Assembly (NCBI RefSeq): GCF_002954665.1
Contig: NZ_MSCM01000002.1
Location: forward strand, 280,742 to 344,741
Source: Polaribacter glomeratus
GTDB taxonomy: Bacteria > Bacteroidota > Bacteroidia > Flavobacteriales > Flavobacteriaceae
Length of the DNA: 64,000 bases
Direction of reading: 5' to 3'
This document shows positions 8,307 to 15,675 of this stretch, piece by piece (the first letter of the stretch is position 1; each line of letters opens with the position of its first letter). Under the pieces are notes generated by a model. It did not search any database. It was not told where the DNA came from and was given only the letters and a program-made list of their open reading frames with translations. The translations under genes were made by a program, and so were the position numbers.

Positions 8307-8807
8307 TTATCTCTCCAAACCTTTGTCCTTATTATGATTTTGATTATTTTCAATCTGTTGTAATCTTCGATGCTTTTGAACAAAAGCATACCATTCTAAA
8401 TCGCTTTCTGTTCTATTATCTTCATAGGCGATTTGTGGAAGGCCATCTAATTCGTTTAGATAAGCTCTTCCTACCACAAATAATTTAGGGTCATTTAAAG
8501 TTAGTAAATGGGCTGGTGACTGTTTCGTTTTCTTGTAATGATTTTCTCCTAATGAAATGACCCAATTTTTAAATCCACTCAAGGCAGTTCTATTGTCTCC
8601 ATATTTCATCATAAATGCAATCTCATTAAATTGAGGTGTATTTAATTCCCTCTTTAAATCAGTTAATTTTTGATGAAAACCAAGAATTTGATTTTGCTTT
8701 AAAGTTGTCAAAATTTCTAATATTGCATCTCCTTGTTCATTTTTATCAATACTATTTTTTTGAACAATTGATTTTTCTATGATATCCCAAAATTGTGTTG
8801 TTTCCAT
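8307..8807 (-). CDS. DUF4240-like protein
   Basis: 166 residues. The start FWDIIEKS and the later SLGENHYKK..SPAHLL and AFMMKYGD segments resemble the DUF4240 family, whose function is unknown. It is the last gene of the minus-strand mobilisation operon, 18 bp after the relaxase C-terminal frame. The tail (QNHNKDKGLER) is charged and disordered-looking and ends in -LER, as do several unrelated neighbours. Confidence 0.6.
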   Translation of the reverse strand: METTQFWDIIEKSIVQKNSIDKNEQGDAILEILTTLKQNQILGFHQKLTDLKRELNTPQFNEIAFMMKYGDNRTALSGFKNWVISLGENHYKKTKQSPAHLLTLNDPKLFVVGRAYLNELDGLPQIAYEDNRTESDLEWYAFVQKHRRLQQIENNQNHNKDKGLER

Positions 8808-8825
8808 AATTAATATTTAAGGTAA

Positions 8826-9158
8826 TTACCTTTCTAAATTTCGATCCTGCTCTTTAGTATAGCGTTGTTTTTGTAATCCATCCAATCGCTTCTGCTCTAT
8901 TGTAAGTTCTTTTAATTTTGATTTGTCAATTCCTAGCGTAGTCAATCGAAATTTTCTGTTTTTAAATAATACTCCTGTTAGTTTATTCTTTCGATAATAA
9001 GGATTTAGTTTATTGGCTATTAACTTTTGTGCTAAGGCACTTAATGAGTTAGATTGTTTAGCTAATTTTTGAATTTGTCTACTCAATAGTTCCTTTTCAG
9101 ATAGCACACCTCTTTTCATTTTCATATGCACTTCTTTTTGAGATAATTTTAGTGTCAC
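8826..9158 (-). CDS. Relaxase C-terminal part, separate frame
   Basis: 110 residues read from a GTG at 9158 that overlaps the TGA of the upstream relaxase frame (GTGA). The middle segment LTGVLFKNRKFRLTTLGID resembles the region following the nuclease domain in MobB/MobV-like relaxases, so this is probably the C-terminal half of the same enzyme. A slippery A AAA AAG heptamer at 9161-9167 could join the frames by -1 slippage. Re-initiation at GTG, or an old 1-base indel in the nine-A run, are the alternatives. It ends in -NLER. Confidence 0.55.
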   Translation of the reverse strand: MTLKLSQKEVHMKMKRGVLSEKELLSRQIQKLAKQSNSLSALAQKLIANKLNPYYRKNKLTGVLFKNRKFRLTTLGIDKSKLKELTIEQKRLDGLQKQRYTKEQDRNLER

Positions 9159-9676
9159 TTCTTTTTTTTTAAGTGATTTACAACGGAGTTAGAAAGTTCT
9201 GGATATTTACTTTGTTGGTAGTTCTGCAGTCTAATTTTAAAATCTTTGAAGTCCTTCCTGCTTATTCTTGTTGATTTTCCATCTAGTCCAACCCCTGAAA
9301 TTACAAAATGAAGGTGTATGGATTCCTCCCAATGCACACCACAAACGCCTAAAGAATCACTTCGATTCCTTAAATACCACTTGGCGATATCTTGGAGTTT
9401 TCCTTTTGTTAATTGTAAGTTATCTTCTTTAGAGAAAGCAACAATTTCGTGTCTTAAAACAGTTCTGTTTTTATGCTCAAATAGTCTATTCGCATCATTT
9501 TTTTGAAATAGGTCTACCCATCTTTCAGCATTGTAACCTCGAATATTTCTTTTAACAATTAAAGTTTCTCTATTTCCAATTTGGTCTTGCAACTTTTCTG
9601 GTGAAAAAACATAATTGATGAGTTTCTTTATAGCAATATGCTTATTACTTTTATGTTAAATGGCTTTTACTATCAT
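9155..9676 (-). pseudogene. MobB-like relaxase N-terminal part with an in-frame stop
   Basis: The relaxase nicks oriT and pilots DNA in mobilisation. The natural start is the ATG at 9674-9676, overlapping the TGA of the MobC-like gene (ATGA). It reads MIVKAI, then a TAA at 9656-9658, then HKSNKHIAIKKLINYVFSPE and onwards without interruption to 9155. The histidine pair SIHLHFVISGV is the typical HxH metal site, and a RGY..E.W..LF segment precedes it. Without stop readthrough only a start at the TTG at 9592 remains, giving 145 residues that lack the N-terminal helix. I read this as a relaxase damaged by one nonsense mutation. It continues into 8826-9158. Confidence 0.65.
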
Positions 9677-10077
9677 AAAGCTTCTTCAATCATTTCTAAT
9701 TTCTTTAATATTTGATTAGGGTTGAGTGTTATATTTTCTTGGATTGACTCTTCAATGTCATCAATCAATTCAAAGAGTATTGATTTGATATTCTTATTAT
9801 TCAACTGATGTTTTTGTAATGCTCTTATTTTTATCAGTTTTGAAACTTTTAGACCTTCTTGAGCTGCTAACGTTTTAAAAAAATGATGCTGGTCTTTTGT
9901 AATACGAAATGTAATCTGAAAATGTTTCTTCTTATACATTTCTTGGTACTGCTTTTGATATTCAATTCGATAATTTTTCTTGGCTTCTTCAATTTCTTGC
10001 TTTGAAGGATTTTTATCTTTGAAAACAACATCCATATATTGATATACACTCTCAAGATTTAGCACATTATTTTCCAT
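9673..10077 (-). CDS. MobC-like mobilisation accessory protein
   Basis: 134 residues, highly charged. A predicted ribbon-helix-helix region (HFQITFRITKDQHHFFKTLAAQEGLKVSKLIKIRAL, residues ~52-88, cited as a region) resembles MobC/relaxosome accessory proteins that bind oriT with the relaxase. Its stop overlaps the ATG of the relaxase frame by four bases, supporting translational coupling. The C-terminal ~45 residues look helical. No catalytic motif is present. Confidence 0.6.
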   Translation of the reverse strand: MENNVLNLESVYQYMDVVFKDKNPSKQEIEEAKKNYRIEYQKQYQEMYKKKHFQITFRITKDQHHFFKTLAAQEGLKVSKLIKIRALQKHQLNNKNIKSILFELIDDIEESIQENITLNPNQILKKLEMIEEAL

Positions 10078-10106
10078 TGATTTTCTAATTTTTACTTGTT
10101 CTTTTT

Positions 10107-10439
10107 TTATCGTTCTTGTTCCATTTCCTTATGTAATGTTGAATGCTCCTCGATTTTTTCTAAATCTTGTAATCGGTTTTTAGGTATTACAATTGATTTA
10201 TTTCTCTTCTCTAAATATTGGGCAGCTGCGATTGCTCCATCGTCTTCTATTCCTTTTTCAAGCAATCTCTTTTTTTGCTGTCTTTTCTCTTTTGTTTTTA
10301 TGGCTTTTTGATGTACTTTATTGAAAATTCTATCTTTTACTTTTTTACTGTAATCAATAGCATCTACAAGTCCTTTTTCAGTAAACGCTATAAGTTCAGG
10401 AACGCCAAATAACCATAAGTTTTGCTTTTTACTTTTCAT
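10107..10439 (-). CDS. Hypothetical protein of the mobilisation operon
   Basis: 110 residues, no recognised family. The N-terminus (NLWLFGVPELIAFTEKGLV) is hydrophobic-aromatic. The rest is strongly basic and helical with likely coiled coil (KAIKTKEKRQQKKRLLEKG). It ends -MEQER, close to the -LER tails of its neighbours. Position 29 bp upstream of the MobC-like gene suggests a relaxosome or regulatory role, but this is inference. Confidence 0.5.
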   Translation of the reverse strand: MKSKKQNLWLFGVPELIAFTEKGLVDAIDYSKKVKDRIFNKVHQKAIKTKEKRQQKKRLLEKGIEDDGAIAAAQYLEKRNKSIVIPKNRLQDLEKIEEHSTLHKEMEQER

Positions 10440-10464
10440 AATTTTATTGGTGTTTCAAAAAGTA

Positions 10465-10839
10465 CTAACGCTCTAATTCTTCTGACTGCTCTCTATTTCT
10501 TTTGAACTTTTCAAAATCAAAGTCTCCACTTAAGCAGATTGGATTTAAGACTTGTTCTAAAGTAATTTCTTCAAAATAAAGTTCTCTTTGTATGGAAAGC
10601 CCAAAGTGAAGTTTTCGTGCTTCTAACTTTGGAATAGAGAAAAATTCCCAATCATCTGCATACTCCCTTCCTGTAACATATCCATAGCAAGTTTTCGTTT
10701 TAGCATCATATTCTGATGCGTACCAAATTTCATTTCCACAAGGATTTAAAAATTTTGCAAGAAATAATGTTTGATCTAGTGCTGTATCCTCTTTAGCCTC
10801 TGAAAATCTTCTTTCTAATTCTGGTGTTATTAATTTCAT
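10465..10839 (-). CDS. DUF2958-family protein
   Basis: 124 residues starting MKLITPELERRFSE, with LFLAKFLNPCGNEIWYASEYD and GYVTGREYADDWEFFSIPKL. This pattern matches DUF2958 proteins, which are common on Bacteroidetes and proteobacterial mobile elements and whose function is unknown. A second, frameshifted copy lies immediately upstream (10885-11273). The tail ends -EELER. Confidence 0.75.
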   Translation of the reverse strand: MKLITPELERRFSEAKEDTALDQTLFLAKFLNPCGNEIWYASEYDAKTKTCYGYVTGREYADDWEFFSIPKLEARKLHFGLSIQRELYFEEITLEQVLNPICLSGDFDFEKFKRNREQSEELER

Positions 10840-10884
10840 AATTGTTAAATCTTGATAATTATAATTCCTTAATATTTCTATAAA

Positions 10885-11273
10885 TTAACGTTCTAGTTCT
10901 TCTGATAACTTTTTATTATCTTTTAATTTTTCAATTTCAAAATCTCTTTTTTGATGTTTTGGATTTAAAACTTCTTTGAAGGTCTTTTCATTGAAATGAA
11001 TATCTCTTTCTATGCTCAATCCAAAGGGTAATTCAAGGTTTTCTAATTCATCAATGGAAAAATATCCCCATTCATCAAAAATTCCATTTTCACTAGGAAC
11101 TAGGTTTTGAACATAGCCAAAACAAATATTATTTTCAGGATTGTATTCAGAAGCCAACCACGTTGCACCTCCTACAGGCGAGAAATATTTAGCAATAATT
11201 CTAGGGTTTTTACCTCACTTTGATTGCCTACTTCTGCAAATATTTTTTCTAATTCTGGTGTTATCATTTTCAT
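10885..11273 (-). pseudogene. Second DUF2958 copy, frameshifted
   Basis: The start MKMITPELEKIFAEVGNQSEV (ATG at 11273) aligns with the intact paralogue downstream, then runs into a stop. The continuation NPRIIAKYFSPVGGATWLAS followed by EYNPENN is in another frame. One base missing from the A run in the complement of ~11208-11212 explains it. The 3' 90 codons remain open and end -SEELER like the paralogue. A sequencing error in a homopolymer cannot be excluded. It starts two bases past the stop of the coupling ATPase. Confidence 0.7.
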
Positions 11274-11275
11274 AG

Positions 11276-12769
11276 CTATTCTGTTTTAGGGTTTGTATCA
11301 ACTTCTTCTTCAATTTCTGATGTTGTTTCAGAAGCTTTCATATATTTACCTAGAGGTAAATATTGAGCGGTGTAATTCAAGGAAGGTCTTGGCTCATAAT
11401 CTTCTGGTAATTCTATTTCCATTGCTTTTACAAAAGCTTTAATTTTGTAATATGGTTTTACTTTACAATACAAAGCTTTCATACCTCCATTTGGAATGAC
11501 CAAAACTCGTTCTTTAGGCATCGTTCTAATTTCTGAACCTGTCATTAAAGGCCTAGTTCTTAATACTTTTCTCTCTTTATCTTCGTAATACTGATAGTCT
11601 CCTAAAGCTTTGGATATTCTATCGCATTCATCATTTAAACCTGTCATGTAGACCTTACAGGCGTTATTAAGGATGCTTTTGGCATTGTACTGCCCATAGT
11701 TTTCATAAAGTTGGTTCTCACTCTGAAGTACTCCAAGAATAGACATGTATTTTCTTGCATTTGCAAGTACGTTGGAGAGTCCTGGCAATGGAATAGAACT
11801 CAATTCATCAATCAACAAATACAAGTCGTTATCTGCTTTTTTTGGAATTGAGCGAAATACTTCTGTGAATAATTGTTCGAAAAATATCCCAAAAATTGGA
11901 CTATAATAATCCATATTTGAAATATTACAATTCAAAAACAAGACCATCTTCTGGGTTCTCATTTTAACAAAATCAAACGAATCGATACTCGTAACATCGC
12001 AAAGAGAAGGATCTTTCCCTATAAATGAGAGATGAGAAATTGCAGAACTAATAATGTTAGATTTTGTCTTCTCACTATTTGCAATAACACTTTTATAAGC
12101 ACGCCACTGGCTTTCTGTACTTTTATCCGCAAAAAGTCCATTAACGACATCTTCGTTTCCAGCTAAGTTTTCCAGTAAATAATATACATTAGCAATATTT
12201 TGATAAATCTTTGAGGTGTTCTCTAAAAGAAATTCAATCAGCAAACTAATAAGTTCAATAGATTTTAAATCCCAAAAATCAGAGGACTTCTTTCCATTTT
12301 TCTGAACTAACATCGTTGCTACTTTTGTTACATCTGATTGTGTTTTAATTCTATGAAGTGGATTGTAGTAAATCGATTGTTTCTTTTTGTCTGGATCAAA
12401 ACTATAGACCTCATACCCTTGATGAATAAAGTAATTACGCATTTTTGAAAGCTCTCCAGAAGGATTATTAATGATCATACTCGCTGGCTTTTTTGCTTGC
12501 GAAATATTTAAGGCACTGGGCACTAAAAAAACTGTTGATTTTCCTACACCACTGGGCGCAAAACATAATAAATGTTCTTTGGATTTTTTGGGTGTAAGAA
12601 ATTTTGTTCCAGTAATTGAAAGTCCTTCGTATCTGGAAGAAATTAATTGACTTTCTTTTCCAAACTTTGCAGAAAGACTGTTTTTGTTTCCTACCATTTG
12701 CTGTAAAATGGTATCTAAAAATTCTTCTCCTTTTTCTGAAATCTCTATAAGTATGTTTTGAATATTCAT
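11276..12769 (-). CDS. VirD4/TraG-type coupling ATPase
   Basis: 497 residues. Walker A APSGVGKST (about 92), a Walker B-type LYLLIDELSSIPLPGL (about 315), and the ILGVLQSENQLYENYG segment are hallmarks of type IV coupling proteins, which link relaxosomes to a conjugation channel at the inner membrane. The expected N-terminal membrane helices are absent from this ORF. The 43-residue hydrophobic protein encoded just upstream (12766-12897, overlapping by four bases) may supply the anchor. No channel genes occur in the window, so it would depend on a helper system. Confidence 0.8.
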   Translation of the reverse strand: MNIQNILIEISEKGEEFLDTILQQMVGNKNSLSAKFGKESQLISSRYEGLSITGTKFLTPKKSKEHLLCFAPSGVGKSTVFLVPSALNISQAKKPASMIINNPSGELSKMRNYFIHQGYEVYSFDPDKKKQSIYYNPLHRIKTQSDVTKVATMLVQKNGKKSSDFWDLKSIELISLLIEFLLENTSKIYQNIANVYYLLENLAGNEDVVNGLFADKSTESQWRAYKSVIANSEKTKSNIISSAISHLSFIGKDPSLCDVTSIDSFDFVKMRTQKMVLFLNCNISNMDYYSPIFGIFFEQLFTEVFRSIPKKADNDLYLLIDELSSIPLPGLSNVLANARKYMSILGVLQSENQLYENYGQYNAKSILNNACKVYMTGLNDECDRISKALGDYQYYEDKERKVLRTRPLMTGSEIRTMPKERVLVIPNGGMKALYCKVKPYYKIKAFVKAMEIELPEDYEPRPSLNYTAQYLPLGKYMKASETTSEIEEEVDTNPKTE

Positions 12770-12897
12770 TTGTCTAAAAGTTGTTTGAATGCGTTATTAA
12801 ATGCTTGTAAAACTAATTCTCCTGCTTTAGTAATCGTATAGGTGCAAATCAGCACTATCTTCCATAAAAATTTAAGTAGTGTTCCGAGTATTTTCAT
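12766..12897 (-). CDS. Small hydrophobic protein upstream of the coupling ATPase
   Basis: A 43-codon ORF (MKILGTLLKFLWKIVLICTY at its start) with one predicted transmembrane helix and a short amphipathic tail. Its TGA overlaps the ATG of the coupling ATPase (ATGA), and it starts two bases after the stop of the preceding lipoprotein gene. The tight packing argues that it is real. A membrane-anchor role for the ATPase is inferred. Confidence 0.6.
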   Translation of the reverse strand: MKILGTLLKFLWKIVLICTYTITKAGELVLQAFNNAFKQLLDK

Positions 12898-12899
12898 TA

Positions 12900-13607
12900 T
12901 TAAAGTGTTATTCTATTTTCAATTCCTATCTGTAATTTCAAACCAGAATCTTTAAAAAGTTCTTGATACACAATTGTCATTTTTTCAAATAATCGATTGT
13001 TTATTCTGTCTGTGGGGTAATAAATAATATAGAGTTCTACGCCTTCTAATTTTGGTATCGTTATCTGCGATTGGATATATTGAACTACTTTATTAGGTTC
13101 TTTAATTAGCAATCTTTGATTATGGGTTTTATAGACATTGAACACATCCGAAGCTTCTAATATGTCGCTATACAAAAGCACCACCTTCCGAGTTGTTTTA
13201 GAGGTTTGTATTTCTTTCAATTGTTTGAGCAATGGATTTAGAATACTTGAACTTCGGTATGTGTTTTTCTCCTTATTTTTTAAAGCAAACAATGTATCTA
13301 TGCGTAAATAAAATTTTTGAATATCTGCCTTACGTTGTAATGAGTTCCCAAAAGGATCTGCTACGGCTATGGAGGCTCCAAAAGATTTATTAATACTTGT
13401 ATTTGTAATTGTCTGAAAACGAAAGATTCTTTTTCCATTTTGATACAGTTCATCATCAAAAAAATATTTAATCTGTGAAATACTGGGTTTTGGAATCGTC
13501 AAATCTGTTCTATCTGACAATACCGTTAAAGAAATAGATTGTGTTGGAAGATTATTACAACCCCAAATACCTAGTACCAGAGTTATGAGTTGAAAACTAT
13601 TTTTCAT
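12900..13607 (-). CDS. Putative lipoprotein of the mobilisation operon
   Basis: 235 residues with an N-terminal signal and lipobox (MKNSFQLITLVLGIWGCNN). The early TVLSDRTDLT and the later RKVVLLYSDILEAS with alternating helices look like a von Willebrand A-like alpha/beta fold, although the full MIDAS motif is not evident. It overlaps the upstream membrane-protein gene by 11 bp. Its role in the island is unknown; an envelope partner of transfer proteins is plausible. Confidence 0.55.
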   Translation of the reverse strand: MKNSFQLITLVLGIWGCNNLPTQSISLTVLSDRTDLTIPKPSISQIKYFFDDELYQNGKRIFRFQTITNTSINKSFGASIAVADPFGNSLQRKADIQKFYLRIDTLFALKNKEKNTYRSSSILNPLLKQLKEIQTSKTTRKVVLLYSDILEASDVFNVYKTHNQRLLIKEPNKVVQYIQSQITIPKLEGVELYIIYYPTDRINNRLFEKMTIVYQELFKDSGLKLQIGIENRITL

Positions 13608-14730
13608 TTGTTGGAAATTTTTCGTTTAAATTTTGATAATTCAGTTTGAGTTTTGGCAAATCTTTTTCTACATCTCCTGTAAATAAAACTTCACAAGTGC
13701 CATTGGTTTTTAAATACAATTCCATTTTAAAAAGTTCAAAACAACCTCTCATTCGGGTTACGATTTCATCTTCGGTTTGTTTTCCCAATAAGAGTATTTG
13801 AAAGCGGTCAGTTAATTTTTCTCGAAGTTCTGGATTGATGGCTGATTTTTGTTGGCACAAATCTTCTCGAATTGTTTCCAATTTTTGAATTTCTTTGACA
13901 TCATTCAGATATTTCTTATAAGCCAAAATAACCTCCTGTGTTGGTTTAAAAGCTAAAATGATCCAAGTAGAGATGGTGTATGCAAATGCATTCACAATTG
14001 TAAATACAAGCGGACTTGTATTATAGATTTCTGCCATTTCTTGGTTAAGTGCAGTCATATATTGGATGCGCATCATCGAGAAAAAATAAAAAACTATTAC
14101 AATAGGAATTAGAAATAAAAAAAATAATAGCAGTTCTCGTTTTGGTTTACCTTGCCCATACTTCCTGATTTTGTCCGGAATAAAATGAGAGTACCAATAC
14201 ACACAGATTCCTGTCAAAATTGCCATCCCAAAACTTGAAATTTTTGAACCTCCTAGACTATCTAATGCATCGAAATTACTAATGAGTTCCATCGTTGCAA
14301 TTAGAATCAAAATTGGAATAAAAAAATAGAACCACTTACGAACAACTGTTCTGTGTCTTTTTCCTGCATCATCAAATTTTCCTTTTAAAGGAGCAATTTT
14401 ATCATCTACTTGTGTAATTTTCCTATCAATATTTATTATTTCATCATTAGAGTCTGATATATGAGATTGTCCTCGTAGTTTTTGAACATCACCAACCAAT
14501 TTAGAATTGGTGTAATCTACCAGATACTGATAATCTGTAATAAGAGAGCCTATAAAATCTCTTATTTTGGCAGTTTTTACCATCTTTTTGAAATCCATTA
14601 CCGAAAGTTTTACGGCTGTTTTTTGATGTCCTTCTTTGTAGGATATATCCTGCTTTTGGATGTATGCTGATAACTCTGTATCAACTAATCTTGAAAAGTT
14701 TGTTTCGGTTACTTTGTTTCTTTTTTTCAT
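13597..14730 (-). CDS. Multi-pass membrane protein with coiled coil
   Basis: 377 residues. A soluble N-terminus (~1-130) with a helical segment around 90-125 is followed by about four hydrophobic segments (near 133-152, 165-185, 199-220 and 238-262). A cytosolic helical tail follows, with ECxxL-like RMRGCFELFKMELYL. No known family is recognised. It is the first gene of the operon, overlapping the lipoprotein gene, which suggests an envelope complex associated with mobilisation. Confidence 0.5.
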   Translation of the reverse strand: MKKRNKVTETNFSRLVDTELSAYIQKQDISYKEGHQKTAVKLSVMDFKKMVKTAKIRDFIGSLITDYQYLVDYTNSKLVGDVQKLRGQSHISDSNDEIINIDRKITQVDDKIAPLKGKFDDAGKRHRTVVRKWFYFFIPILILIATMELISNFDALDSLGGSKISSFGMAILTGICVYWYSHFIPDKIRKYGQGKPKRELLLFFLFLIPIVIVFYFFSMMRIQYMTALNQEMAEIYNTSPLVFTIVNAFAYTISTWIILAFKPTQEVILAYKKYLNDVKEIQKLETIREDLCQQKSAINPELREKLTDRFQILLLGKQTEDEIVTRMRGCFELFKMELYLKTNGTCEVLFTGDVEKDLPKLKLNYQNLNEKFPTNEK

Positions 14731-14894
14731 CTTTATTTGGTTCTAGTGTTATACATTGTATGATTTCTCATTTTCCAATTTGCTTTTGATTGGAAATGTT
14801 TATTGACTATCTGTGTAATTTTTGTTTTCATTTTGTTATTTATTTAGAGTTAGAAAAAGAACAGTACACCTTTAAATAGTTGTACTGTATTAGA

Positions 14895-15374
14895 TTAAGC
14901 TACAAGTTGTTGTTGTAGCCAGATAAATTTTGAACTATTTGGAGTAAACCTCAATGCATTTGTTACTATACGTTGAGACTTCGCTTTGATGTAAGGTCCT
15001 TCGTAATCATCTGTTGAAAATTTACTGGCAATAAACTTTACATAGGCTCTGGTAAAATGATATTCATCACATCTAACTTTTACGTCATTCTTATATGCAG
15101 TAACATCCATTGTATCAATTAACCCAGAGGCTAATTCTAAATGTTCTATGATATTTTCACTTTGAAAGTAATTGAAGTGATGTCTTACATTTAAGTATTG
15201 GTAGTAGACAAAACAATAGGGACTTAAATAAGAAGGATTAATTTTAAACAACTTTTCTTCAACCAATTCTGGTTGGAATGTACGTCCGTTAATTAGTCTG
15301 TGAATGGCTTCTAAACGACTGATTTGTGAAGTTGGTTTTCTTGTCGTCTTTCTGTTTAAATTTAGATTTCTCAT
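14895..15374 (-). CDS. Hypothetical protein
   Basis: 159 residues, unrecognised. The basic N-terminus (NLNRKTTRKPTSQISRLEA) is followed by an aromatic-rich helical region (FVYYQYLNVRHHFNYF). No signal peptide or catalytic motif. It is separated by 164 bp from the operon downstream and divergent from the TPR gene at 15676. Confidence 0.45.
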   Translation of the reverse strand: MRNLNLNRKTTRKPTSQISRLEAIHRLINGRTFQPELVEEKLFKINPSYLSPYCFVYYQYLNVRHHFNYFQSENIIEHLELASGLIDTMDVTAYKNDVKVRCDEYHFTRAYVKFIASKFSTDDYEGPYIKAKSQRIVTNALRFTPNSSKFIWLQQQLVA

Positions 15375-15675
15375 TTTTAGTAGTATTAAAATTAAACTTC
15401 ATTTTAATGCTACTTCGAGATTGACTTTTATATCATATATGATACACTTTTGTTAGTTCATTTTGAGAGTTCAGAGTCTCAATTTGAATTAGCTAAAGCC
15501 TCAACCTTTTCGAAGTTGCGTTGTCGTTAACAGCGGCTACCTTGTTTTACACTTGGTAGTTTTTTTATTTTCGACACTACAAATAGAGTTGGGCAGATTC
15601 AGGGCAACTTGGGCAAAGTTGGGCAACTTTTAGGCACGCACATTTTTGCATATCTTAGCAATATAATAATCCACT
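15375..15675. promoter_or_regulatory. Divergent intergenic region with phased GGGCA repeats
   Basis: Contains GGGCA at 15591, 15602, 15611 and 15621, that is, at 9-11-bp steps on one DNA face, just upstream of the TPR-protein gene. A short hairpin TTGAGA/TCTCAA lies near 15461-15480. The repeats look like a cooperative operator or a short iteron set. A TATCTTAG element at 15653 may be the -7 box of the rightward gene. Confidence 0.45.

Noticed and set aside
8307..14730. A complete conjugative element
   Set aside because: Only mobilisation genes and a coupling ATPase are present. VirB4, TraJ/K/M/N-like channel genes are absent, and the relaxase and integrase are damaged.
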